From Penelope pileata (Eukaryota; Chordata; Aves; Galliformes; Cracidae): a stretch of DNA of 64,000 nt. The notes below the pieces were generated by a model, which ran no database searches, had not been told where the DNA came from, and saw only the letters and a list, made by a program, of their open reading frames with translations. Position numbers and translations under genes: made by a program. The DNA is taken from the NCBI GenBank assembly GCA_013396635.1, contig WBMW01005650.1, forward strand, positions 4,718,156 through 4,782,155. Reading direction: 5' to 3'. Shown here piece by piece: positions 14,647 through 25,570 of this stretch. Numbering within the stretch: the stretch's first letter is position 1; each line of letters opens with the position of its first letter.

Positions 14647-15847
14647 CTGTCAAGGGGACAAGGATACAAGTTGTCTTTCAGACCCAGATGTGCCAGACAA
14701 AAAGCTGTTGCTGAGTTTCTTGTGACTGTTCCTGCTTTCTCCTTGCAAAGATACTTTTGTCAATGCCATTCTTACTTTCTTTCAGTGAGAATGAGCAGTA
14801 TCGTTTCAGCCAATTTCTGTAGCGAATCTCTCTGAATCCAGCTTTCTGACTGAAATGGGTCAGAGAGCTTTCAAAAGAGCAATTGTGCTGGTAGGGGAGA
14901 AGACCCTACAGGGCGAGCAGCAGGGAGCAGGCATCGCTTACAGATGATAATTGCTTCCATAGGCAAAACGAGTTGCAGAAGAGGACATCTGTCGCTAGCC
15001 TGTGACTGTTTATGAGCTCCAAGTGAAGCACACACACAGCTGACTGAAGGCTGCGATTACCAGGGTCCCTCATTACAGCCAACATAGCCATGCAGGCGTG
15101 TGGCACACATGTCCCTTCCTGTCCCACACCTACCTAAACCTCCATTTGTTTTTCACTGAGTCTGCCCGTGTGGGCATCAGACTGCAACAAGCCTACGACA
15201 AAGAATTGTTAAATATTTTACTGATCTCTTTGCCAATATTTGGATGTTTTTACTTTCCATACAATTTCACAATGCTTTTCTGAGAATTGTACACGAAAGC
15301 CAAACTAGTCCACAAATGTTATGTAGATATTGAACACGAAAGCATTTTTTTTCCTATTTGCCATAGTTTTATTTATACAGCACTTTTGATTAACAAGAAA
15401 ATATTATGACTATCAAAAATAAAACTCATCCTGTTTGATATCTGAGAGTTCTCAAGCAGTTTCAAAACGTACCATGCTTTGTGTCACACTAGTGAAATCA
15501 CACTGTGCCTCTCAAACTAACAAACATTTCCATTAAACATAGCATTCTCAGAAAGATGTTTTCTCAATAGTGAACACTTTGATTGACAAAGCATTAAATT
15601 ATTGCTGAGACATTTGCTATTTATGGTTCTTAACATCTGTTAGGTGTTAAATTCACCTTTTCATATCTCCACTGTGCAAGGTATTTGCTCCCACCTCATT
15701 ACTATCGTGTGTTTTACACCAGTGATGACATTTCAACATACAGTGAAACAAAACTGTTGCCTTGTTGAATATAATGCTAAGGCTTTTTTTTTCCAAATTT
15801 GTGTTTAATGATTTCACAGTCTGTTTTTTTTTTTTTTCTCCCCCCAG

Positions 15848-15964
15848 AAGAGAGTCAAAGAACTTTCGAAGAAAAGCAATGTCAAACTTGGAGAATTTCT
15901 TGTACTTTGTAACCAACTGCCTACAGTCACCGCTGTTTGTTTAAACGGGAATGGCAATCAGTAA
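15848..15964 (+). other. Candidate terminal-exon segment after a very strong 3' splice-like site
   Basis: A run of 15 T followed by CTCCCCCCAG ends at 15847 and is preceded by a possible branch site (TTTAATG). The frame beginning at 15848 is open for 38 codons to a TAA at 15962-15964 (KRVKELSKKSNVKLGEF, then LVLCNQLPTVTAV). It starts in phase 0, the phase in which the 1693-1760 segment ends. A second frame is also open for 31 codons, which weakens the coding argument. An AATAAA lies at 16601-16606. The T tract may simply be low-complexity DNA that imitates a splice acceptor. Confidence 0.2.
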
Positions 15965-16724
15965 TGGACATAACACATAAATGCCTTGAGACTGTCGAGA
16001 GTGGATTCCTTCAAGCACTATGAATAACAAACAAAAAGAGGCATAGTATGGCTATGCAAATATAGCATATAATTAAAGATAAAATGCATGAACATCATCT
16101 GAATTTTCTCTTACAGTATGGAAAATCATTATACTGTTGCAGTAGTACATAGTTAAAAACCATTGAGACCATCAGACCATCACAATGTATTTGTACAGGC
16201 AAGAAGTGTTTGAATGTTTTAATAAGGTGCTGTGCAGTAATACCTTCAGTGTGTTCCCAAATCACAGAATCAATTTACAGTACTTTTATAAAACTTAAAT
16301 GGATTTATTAAAGTCTGATAATAAATTAACTGTAGCAATTGATATAAATTGCACTGTTAGTGAGATTTACTTCAATTACGTTACCATTTATGGTGATATA
16401 AGCCAAACTTTTAACCTATTACAGGCTGAAGAGCAATCTATTTATAATACAGGAAATATTTGAAGGCAAAGTGACGACCTGTTTGCAGAATTCTTCTAAA
16501 TCTCAAGACAATTATTATAGAAAGCACTTACACATATTTTGACAAAAGCAGTGCAATGTGGCACTGTAGCAACATGCTTTCTTGAGAGATCTTTTAATCA
16601 AATAAATGTGAGGGAACAGACAGGTGAAAAAAAACAGTTTCTAAACATGCATGATGGTCAGAGCTTAACTCACATACAGAAAAAGTGGCAGAAGATGGCT
16701 GCAGCATCAATTGAGACCTCAGGA

Positions 16725-17731
16725 GTGGAGATTGGTCATGAGTGGTGTCCCCCAAGTGTCTGTCTTGGGACTGGTGCTCTTCAACATCTTTATCAATGAC
16801 ACAGACAGTGGGATAGAGTATACCCTCAAGTTTGCTGATGATACCGAGCTGAGTGGTGCAGTTGATAGAACAGAAGGAAGGGATGCCATCCTGAGGGACC
16901 TGGACTGGCTTGAAAAGCAGGCCCATAGGAACCTAATGAGGCTCAGCAAGTGCAAGGTGTTGCACCTGGGTTGGGACAATCCCAGATATGAGTACAGACT
17001 GGGAGAAGAACTCAGTGAGGGCAGCTCTGCAGAGAACGACTTGTGCGTCCGGCTGGACAAAAAGTTGGATGTGAGCCATCAGCACGTGCTTGCAGCCTGC
17101 AATACCAACAGCATCCTGGGCTGCAACAGAAGAGGGATGGCCAGCAGGGTGAGGGAATTGATTATCCCCCTCTACTCTGCCCTTCTTGTGAGGCCCCATC
17201 TGGAGTACTATATCGACGCCTGAGGCCCCCAGCATGAGAAGTATGTGGAGCTGTTGGATCAGGTCCAGAAGAGGCCACAAAGATGATCAGAGGGCTGGAG
17301 CACCTCTTCTATGAAGAAAGGTTGAGGGAGCTGGGCTTGTTCAGCCTGGAGAGAAGGCTCCAAGGGAGACCTCATTGCTGCCTTCCAATACTTGAAGGGA
17401 GCTTACAAGCAAGAGTGGGACCAACTTATTACATGATCATGATTACATGACAGTGATAGGACAAGGGAGAATGGCTTTAAACTAAAAGAGGGGAAACTTA
17501 GGTTAGATGTTCTGAAGAACTTTTTTACTCAGAGGGTGGTAAGGCACCCTCTGGTGGTACAGGCTGCCCAGAGAAGCTGTGGATGCCCCATCCCTGGAGA
17601 TGTTCAAGGCCAGGTTGGATGGGACCCTCAGCAGCCTAATCTAGTGGTTGGCAACACTGTCCATAGCAGGGGGATTGGAACCAGATGATCTTCAAGATCC
17701 CTTCCAACCTAAGTCATTCTATGATTCTATG
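16725..17731 (+). mobile_element. CR1 LINE fragment with decayed reverse transcriptase, about 1 kb
   Basis: This is the longest CR1 copy here. The frame from 16711 to 17223 contains the carboxy half of the ORF2 reverse transcriptase: the SGVPQ motif (where CR1 usually continues with G, here V), FNIFIND, the catalytic FADD at 16831-16842, then RDLDWLEK, KVLHLG and PLYSALLVRPHLEY. The frame breaks at a stop at 17221-17223 where the family normally continues with a tryptophan-containing segment. The remaining tail, with its GLFSLE-like region and carboxy terminus, continues in other frames to the 3' repeats ATTCTATGATTCTATGA ending near 17731. It is truncated at the 5' end and cannot be autonomous. 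Confidence 0.95.
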
Positions 17732-20700
17732 AGTTAGGCTGGACAGGAGAGGTCCCAGAGCCTTTTAGGAAGTGCAGATCTGTATGACTCTAAATCTATT
17801 CATGCTCCTAAAAGCATTTAGATCACACTGAGCATGTTCAGAGACTCAACAAAGTATGTATTCATGTGTTCGACCCCATATTAAACTCAAGTAACTTGCA
17901 TTGATGTTTCCTCCTTTTGTAAAATGTTTCCATCAAAACATTTTTTTAAGCAAACTACAAGCCACTGATTCAGGAGTGGGGACTAGCACTCTCCTAACTG
18001 GAAGAACCACATAAAGCCTACAGGGAGTCCAGACAAAACTCAGATTTGTAGGTCCATCTTTGTGCGTGAATTTTCTGTTTTTCATTCAATTAGTTGGTTG
18101 AACTGAGATCTATTTTGCAGATGTTAAACAGAGATGGGCAATGCATCAAAGCCATACGAGCAACTTGCCTAAGTAGCACATAATTCTGTTTGCTTTTGAG
18201 GAGGACCAATTCTCCATCAGCTACAAATGAAGCTGGAGTGAATGCCTCCCCAGGATGAAAACTGATATGTCACTGAGGCCTCTGGAAAATTACTCAAAAG
18301 ATGATAGGAGAGTCTATTCTTCCACATGTATTTAGAAGACAATACTACCAAAAAACAATGAAGAACAAGAATCCTTGGAAAGACAGTTCCTCAGAAAATT
18401 GAGCACCTTGTCACTGTCTGAATCAGGTGATTCAGAGACCAGAGAGGTCTGGCATTTGGACAGGCATCTGCAGGCAGTATTTCCTGTCACTCCAACCAGT
18501 TCTAAGTAGCTTCTCTGCTACAATGAACAATTTATTAACTCATCCTTACAAGGTTCCTACCACTACTTCTTTAAATCCTTTTGGGAACACACGCTGAATT
18601 TTCACATTTGCAAAGTCTTAATTGGAAGCACCAAATGTGCCTTTTTAAATCTCAGCAGACAAGAGACTATACAGATTCAAAATGAGATATACCCACCAGA
18701 AGCAAGATCTAAGTGGAATTTACGTGCTTAAATTTGCAAAAGTAATCCTTAAAATTATCATCTATTTCCTACAAACACATACATTTTCTCCAGTAATATT
18801 TCAAGTGTTACAGACGTTCCTCTGCACATGCCCAGAAGGATAGAAGTCTTATCAGAGCTGAGCAGGTTGGTACCATCTTACACGGACTCCCTGCAGAATC
18901 TTCAGTCTAGGTGCTCTCCTGCTATGCTCCCCAAAGGGAACATTTGGAAAGGTATGACAGCATAAAACACAGTGCCAGATGCTACTTTCATCCAAAAACA
19001 TCTGGGAGTGGAAAAAGGCAGTGCAGAACAGTGCTCCACATTTGTCCATAAGCTGATGAGAGCAGAAAGTGGCAAAGCGAGAACAAGCATGTCCTTTGGT
19101 CTCTGCCTTGGCAGCATTTGTTTTCAATACTAAAACTAGAGAAACAGGTTCACTTTCTCTTTCCAGTCTAGTGATTTTTTCCTCATGTTCTTCTTTTGGT
19201 CCAATTATATGGTACCTGAATACAGTTTACATGCTACTGTGGAGCTCATCTATCTCCCAGCTACTCCCTTCCATTCACCCTTTCTCCTGGCCTCAGTCTT
19301 CACTGGGACAGGCTGGAGCTTGTCTGATTCTTTGAAGAAATAATTCAACATGCTATACCAGGATGATTCTTTGGTTTTTTGTTTGTTGGTGAGTATTGGC
19401 TCCTTTGTTGCTGGACCAGCTAGTAAAATGGGCACAGTAAATGGTCAGCAAGGCACCAGACTTCCCACTGACACAAGCAGCCACGCAGTTAGGTGAAGAA
19501 CTACTGTATGGAAGTACAAGGTGCCCCACTACCTTCTCTTTTGGAAGATTCAGTGTGATGGAAAGGAGATCATGGTTGGTTTTAACAAAAGCATTTGGGA
19601 CCTATCACAAACACGGTTTCTGGGATGAGGAGGCTTTCTGCCCCAAAGTCAGGCAGTAAACACCTCAGAGAGCTGTGACAAGCTGAGAAAGAGTATTTGG
19701 ATATTTCTGTTAATGATTATATCAAATGTGCAATATTAAGTTCTTTTCTATGCTTTCCTTAAGCTTCTAATACCAGCTTCACAGGTTTCTTCTTTATCTG
19801 AGTACCCTGTGGATATTCCAGTTCCAAACTCAACTAATCAATTCAGCGTTTATGAATAATGTTGACTAAATTCATCATGTGTGGACTGTTCAATATGAAA
19901 TCAGATAAAAGATGTAAAAAGGAATAATAATTAGTTTTGTTGCCTGCTTATTCTGTGATGAAAGAATTTATCGTGCAAAGATCAAAAACAGTTCTCTATT
20001 TCTTTTCTGAATATTATGCTGTAAAAAAAAATATTGTTTTGGCATATTTTCAAACAGAATGAAAATAGGAAATAATATTGTTAATGAAAACATCTAAACA
20101 GCCTAAGGTATTTGACCTTTCACAAAGCTCACTATAAATAGCTTCCAATACTGTGACTTACTCTCTGCAACTGCAACAGATTGATAAGGAACAATGGCAA
20201 TGGGAAGGAAGGAAAACAGATTATGAAACACTGTCTTCTATTTCAGATACTGTGATGTAAAACATTCCTGTTAATGCATTGCAAATACCAAGGTTATGTG
20301 GCTGAATTTGGTGATGTGAGGAACTAGCGAAAAGGATATCAGAAATTCACCAGGATACACACGGAGGAAAAAAACAAAAACCAAAAACAAAACAAACAAA
20401 CAAACAAAGAAAAAAACCCCAAACCACTAATTTCTGTAAGAGCAAGTTCCATTTGTTTTGAAATTACTTGTTACTCCTAATAATTTCCTAAGTAACCTGT
20501 GACTCCGTGTTATGTCACGTTAGGTAATACCTTAAATAGTACAATTCAGCCTAATGACAGAGAGGGAGATTTGGCAAGGAGGAATACAGTAAAACAGAAG
20601 TTGGGGTAGAATAATGTTTTAAGAGGAATTGTACTCTCCCAAAACACACTATTCCATATTGCTATGTAGCAATCTTTTACATAGTAAATTCATCTTTAGA

Positions 20701-22488
20701 ATGAATTTATTTTCACTGCCTGGGAAAAAGACGACATAATTCATAATTCCACGCTAAGTCTACTGGGAGGGGATTTATCTGTTAAAGGCAACAATTTTTT
20801 CTCTGTTTAGTGCAAAAATAATGCGAAAAACGTGTTATAAACACAGGTAAACAGGTAAAACAGTACTGTTAGCTAGATTAAGCCCTTCCATAGCACTTCA
20901 GTTATCATAAAATCATCCCAAAAATTAATGCATCAGAATTAAACAGGTGTTTCCTTTTTTTTTTGCTTTAATATTTATCTTTTTTTTGTGTGTTTGTGAG
21001 TTCATTTGACACTGACAAGACATATTTAGCAATCATTACACCAGATCTATTTAGTATCCTATAATCATTCATAGAAAGCCTTGAGATAGTTTTTAGCCCC
21101 ATAATTCCACCCCCAATTTTTTTCCATGCAGTTGTGTGTGGAGGTGTATAAGGCTTTATCATCTTCTGGTATGAGTTTTACTCATGTAGATAATCTTACA
21201 TCACTAAATACACAATTATTAATTATTGAGTTACTTTTTATAACTGCTTGCTAAGAATACTACAATTTGCAAATTATTTCTTTTCCCCATGTAGATTTGT
21301 ATAAACAGATAGGAACTAGAGGCCTGAAATTTTCTGGGGCCATTCAGTGGAGTGAGACACGAAAAATTCTGTGCTCAGGTAACATCTTTCCTAAAAATCT
21401 TTGGGTTCAGCCTAAACCCACTTCTTACATTCTACTCACATGGTGAAAGACAATGTTGCACAAATTCTTACAGCTGCCCTAGGGACATAACTACTTCTCT
21501 CTCCCTCAGCCTCAGATATATACATTTCTCTATTCAGAAGACTTCTTTTGACCTACAGATGTGGGCTCTGATGTCAGCAATGCTAGAACTCTGCACCACC
21601 CAACAAGAACAAACACTGAGGTTTTCACAAGGAAGTTTTCTACCAGATGCTGCTACTTTTGGACAACTGAGACAAAAGCAGACAGTGAGGAAACAAGCAT
21701 GTTATTTCTCTGATAGACAGTACCCTCAAAACTTTCACGGCATGATCTCCTAAGGGAAACTGATGATCCCCAGAGTATGACATCCACATATTAATCACAG
21801 CAGTATCCTCACTCATGGTGGGAAAATAATGCTCAGCTCACAGAGTGGGTAAATTTATCACAGGCCTAACCCATGAGCCAAGGGATGAAGCTAAAAGCAT
21901 CTCACCCAGCTGCCATGCCTCTAGCAGCGAAGCTCTGTTTGAAGCTGACCATTGCTATTGTGCAAGGACAGCACTGGTGGGAGTACAGAGGAGAACATGT
22001 GGGACCACATCCTAAATCCACTTTACTGTCTGCCTACATCAAACCCTTGAGGCAAAGGCAGGCATCCCCAATGAATTCCTGCTGTGAAGCTCACCACTAA
22101 ATGCAGACTCATGCAAACCTCTGCTTTGTCTGTTCTCCCCTTCCTTTTATCAGCACCAAACCAAATTTACTTGGGAACATCTAGAAAATTACCAAAATAG
22201 CTGTGCTTTTATCTCTACAGAATGACACAAAGATAATTCTCTTAAAGAGTTTACAATCCCAAATTAAGAATTTTTGCATTCCTGCAAGATATTCCTGTAC
22301 TCTTGTGAGAAGTGTAAATGAGCACAAGAAAGCTCAGAAGAAACAAAAAATCACAAGCTCAGGAGAAAGAACTACGCTTGGGAAAGGTAAACTTCTTCAA
22401 AGAATTCTCCACAGCAGGTTATTATCAATGGGATCTAATGCAGCTTCCTAGGAAGATCAGTTATTATGTGAATTTCTCAAGGAACTTT
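17732..22488. other. Unique DNA without a recognised gene
   Basis: Nothing with family-level support lies between the CR1 copy and the AAAAG array, apart from an A- and AAAC-rich tract at 20367-20420. A slightly GC-richer stretch near 18840-19320 gives overlapping short frames on both strands but no motif. The longest frame (21352-21753, 133 codons) has no recognisable domain and is taken as chance. Confidence 0.6.
20367..20420. repeat. A-rich and (AAAC)n simple repeat
   Basis: Runs of A broken by C lead into about six AAAC units (AACAAACAAACAAACAAA) and then an A run followed by CCCC. It is low-complexity sequence with no open-frame or element context. Confidence 0.85.
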
Positions 22489-22659
22489 AAAAAAAAAAAA
22501 AGAGAAAAGAAAAGAAAAGAAAAGAAAAGAAAAGAAAAGAAAAGAAAAGAAAAGAAAAGAAAAGAAAAGAAAAGAAAAGAAAAGAAAAGAAAAGAAAAGA
22601 AAAGAAAAGAAAAGAAAAGAAAAGAAAAGAAAAGAAAAGAAAAGAAAAGAAAAGAAAAA
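22489..22659. repeat. (AAAAG)n microsatellite, 30 uninterrupted copies
   Basis: A 13-A run at 22489-22501 is followed by AGAG-type transition bases and then exactly 30 perfect AAAAG units at 22505-22654, ending in an A run. One strand is all purine and the other all pyrimidine. Frames across it translate to lysine/arginine/glutamate or phenylalanine/leucine/serine repeats; these are artefacts of the repeat and not genes. Confidence 0.98.
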
Positions 22660-23308
22660 CCACAGGCTCAATACAGTTGGCCTGCTTGTTACTTAAATGA
22701 ACAAACTAGATAGGAAACATCAAGCCAATAAGGAGGTGAGCAAGAACATGCTTTCCTGAAATGAAACGTAAGAGAACAACATAAATCAGAAAAGGAAAAT
22801 CAAGTCTGGGCTAACTGAAAACTTCCTTGTCAAAGGAAACAATTGATTTGACTGTACTAGAGGGTTCCTCTACACAGAAATATAAAAAAAATTTGAACTG
22901 AGATAATTAAACTTTTATGTAGAGATTCTTAGACAGAAATAACACATCTCTAGCTTTGTTAAGCTTAAATGTTGCTGTATAGCGACAAGCTGAAGGCAGC
23001 TAACACCTCCACAATACATTCATACCTTCTCACTAATACCATTAGTAAAAAATAATAGCCCACTAAAACAAATCAACTGATAGGTTGCAAATATCATTTT
23101 GAAATAACTTAAATGTCAAAAGGAAGCAAAACTTTCCTGGCACAATCCCTGCTTTGTCATTTAAAAAATTAGTTAAAATAGAAATAGCTGATGCAGAGCA
23201 AAGAAACTAAAACTTTGATTGAAAAATAATGGATAGACAATGATAAAATCCAGGCAAGCTTTCAGTATGGTATTTTGTTAACAGTGTGCGATTATCAGCC
23301 ACATTTTT

Positions 23309-23342
23309 NNNNNNNNNNNNNNNNNNNNNNNNNNNNNNNNNN
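23309..23342. other. Assembly gap (34 N)
   Basis: An unresolved run of 34 N flanked by T runs on both sides. It is probably a homopolymer that could not be sequenced or closed. Translations running through it contain undefined residues and should be ignored. Confidence 1.
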
Positions 23343-25139
23343 TTTTTTGGTGAGATTTTAATACTGTAACAGTATCTGTAGGAAAATGATGGCAAACACA
23401 AAAAGGAAAATAATGCCTGTACATTTATTACTGTCCCTGCTGGCACAAAATCAATCACAAAGACCAATATCTGTTGTCTTTTTACTGTTCATTACATATA
23501 CACACCTGTATAGTAGCCTTAAATTATCAGTAAACTGTTTAGTTTTGTTTTTAAATCTATTGACTCCAATAGTGTTCCCGCAAACCCAGTACATGCCCAG
23601 AGAGAAGATAAACACATGGTCCTATGAAGAAGCTATTTTCCTTAATAATGAGATCGCTTTCGCTGACACTAAATGTGTTGCAAGGCTGGTAGGAAGAGGT
23701 TGCGTATTTCCTTTGACAAATTGACATTGTTAGAAAATGTAGACAAGTTATAAGCTACAAAAACCCTTCCTTTGGGTCTGAAACAGAACTTCCTCCTCTT
23801 GTCATTTGTGACAGCTTTAAAATCTTTTCAATAAAAGACATCTTTTTGGGGAAGTCATTCCCCAAACAGTTTGGATTTTAAAAATTCTTTTTTTTTTTCA
23901 CATGTTGCTATTGAGAAGAAGGAAATTAAGGACAACGATGTCCAAACAGAAGTTGAATAATAAATGGTCTCATTCATGCAGGAGAAACAAACACAGGAGT
24001 AGCTAAGCCTATACATGAAAACTCTGTAGAACTCTGTAGTTTATATGAAGATACTGAAACAGGCATACAACAACAAGTAACACAACTATGGTCATTAAAA
24101 CAGCTAAAACTGCAAGATATGTTTAACAAGTATTTAACTTCAGAGACTCTTTTGTTACACTGATTGTGTTTAACTAGGAAGAAGTAGGTATCTTTGTATG
24201 ATATGGGATTTCAGAATCCCATACACTGTTATGGCCTTGCTCTGCTCATATGGAAGCTCTTAGAGGCCTGTATTTAAGCACATGTCTAACTATAAACTCA
24301 TATGTTGCCTGTTTGACTTGAATAGGATTTGTTGTTTATTCAGATACATCCACATGCTGAAGTACCACTAGGGTACTAACATCTTCTACTTGTGCCAGCA
24401 CAAACTCTTACAGAAAACTTGCTTCACACCAGCATGAGACAGGAATGCAGAATTTAACACCTATTACAAACCATCTATTCCTTTAGCTGTTGCCAAATAA
24501 CAAGGTATTTGTTGCTTCCTAGGTATCTTGGTGATTAATGAAGTTTAAGAAGGGCACCTTCACTAATAATATGTGCTTCGCATTGATCATGTTTCCAGCA
24601 ATCATTAGTATTCATTAGCACCAGTCAACTTAATTCCTTTTTGCTTAAGTCCAAATTATTGCAAGTTATTTACAACACCCTGTAGGAAAGAACAAGGCTC
24701 TCACAAATCTTAATGGCTTGTTCCCAGATCTTCATATACCAGCACTTCTGGGAAATACATGCAGACTGCAAAAATATCCTAGCTGCTAGACCACAGAATT
24801 AAGTGCGCGTAAGATTCTCCACACAGAATAAGCAGAAGATAAGCTTGCACCAGGAAAGGTGGACACATGGCAGAAATACAAGACACAGGAAGGCAAAACA
24901 AATTCTTCTTCCACATCTCACTCTCTCCTGTAAATTCTGTTTCATAGTCTTCTCCCTCTCCAATCCATCTGATGCAGTCTCTTTGGACTGTAAATATTCT
25001 CTTACAAGATCATTTTATCGTACAATTTGTCAACATAATTTCACTGGTAAGTTCCCAAGCCACTCTCATGCTGTGAGTTTGTCCAACATGCCTACCAATT
25101 TACAATACACGATCACCCTTATCTTTCTGCTCCCCTAAT

Positions 25140-25570
25140 CATGTCTACCTCTGCTGCCTTTCCTTTCACCACTGCACCAGATGTCCACAGCAAGGCACTG
25201 GCAGCAGGTCTGCAGGGTGTCTTCTGTGAGCAGAGCCACAGCCAGTCCCCAGCCGCTCCACCACAGCCCCAACACAGGCCACAGCTGAGTCTGTCAGACG
25301 CTGGTGGCACCTCTAAAAGTGTATTTAATAAAGGGCTGGAGAAGCAGAGGATGAAGAAGAAAAAAGAGTTATAAACAAAGGGCACACCGAGGGCAGAGAA
25401 GGAGGAGGGTGAGGAGGTTCTCCATTGCAGATATTTCCCTGCAGTCCCTTGAGGAGACCATGGAGGAGCAGGGGCAAAGTGCGAGAGCACTGGAGAGAAT
25501 GAAGAGAGAGCACTGAAGACTGACCATCGGTAGACTGCTATAAAACAGTGCATCCTCAGCTTGCAGCCCT
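25140..25570. other. GC-richer block of unknown origin
   Basis: This stretch is clearly richer in G and C than its flanks and opens long frames on both strands (up to 153 codons on the minus strand, 25119-25580), as GC-rich non-coding DNA does. It contains purine-rich phrases such as GAGGAGACCATGGAGGAGCA. I have a weak impression of resemblance to a dispersed galliform repeat, but I cannot name the family. It may be an old repeat, a pseudogene fragment or a local composition shift. Confidence 0.3.

Larger units (their letters stand above)
1153..16724. other. AT-rich unique DNA without a recognised gene
   Basis: About 15.6 kb in which I see no transposon and no recognisable gene. Open frames reach at most about 130 codons (for example 2724-3107 and 5783-6184), which is expected by chance at this base composition, and their translations are rich in K, N, F, I and L without motifs. 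Exon-like segments inside it are listed separately with low confidence. A locally GC-richer patch spans roughly 14460-14700. The region reads as intron or intergenic DNA. Confidence 0.6.

Noticed and set aside
16594..17280. Several minus-strand frames of 110-115 codons
   Set aside because: They are shadows of the plus-strand CR1 reverse-transcriptase region.
22318..22713. 131-codon frame rich in lysine, arginine and glutamate, and the phenylalanine-rich frame opposite
   Set aside because: Both are translations of the AAAAG microsatellite, whose 15-bp phase avoids stops; there is no coding evidence.
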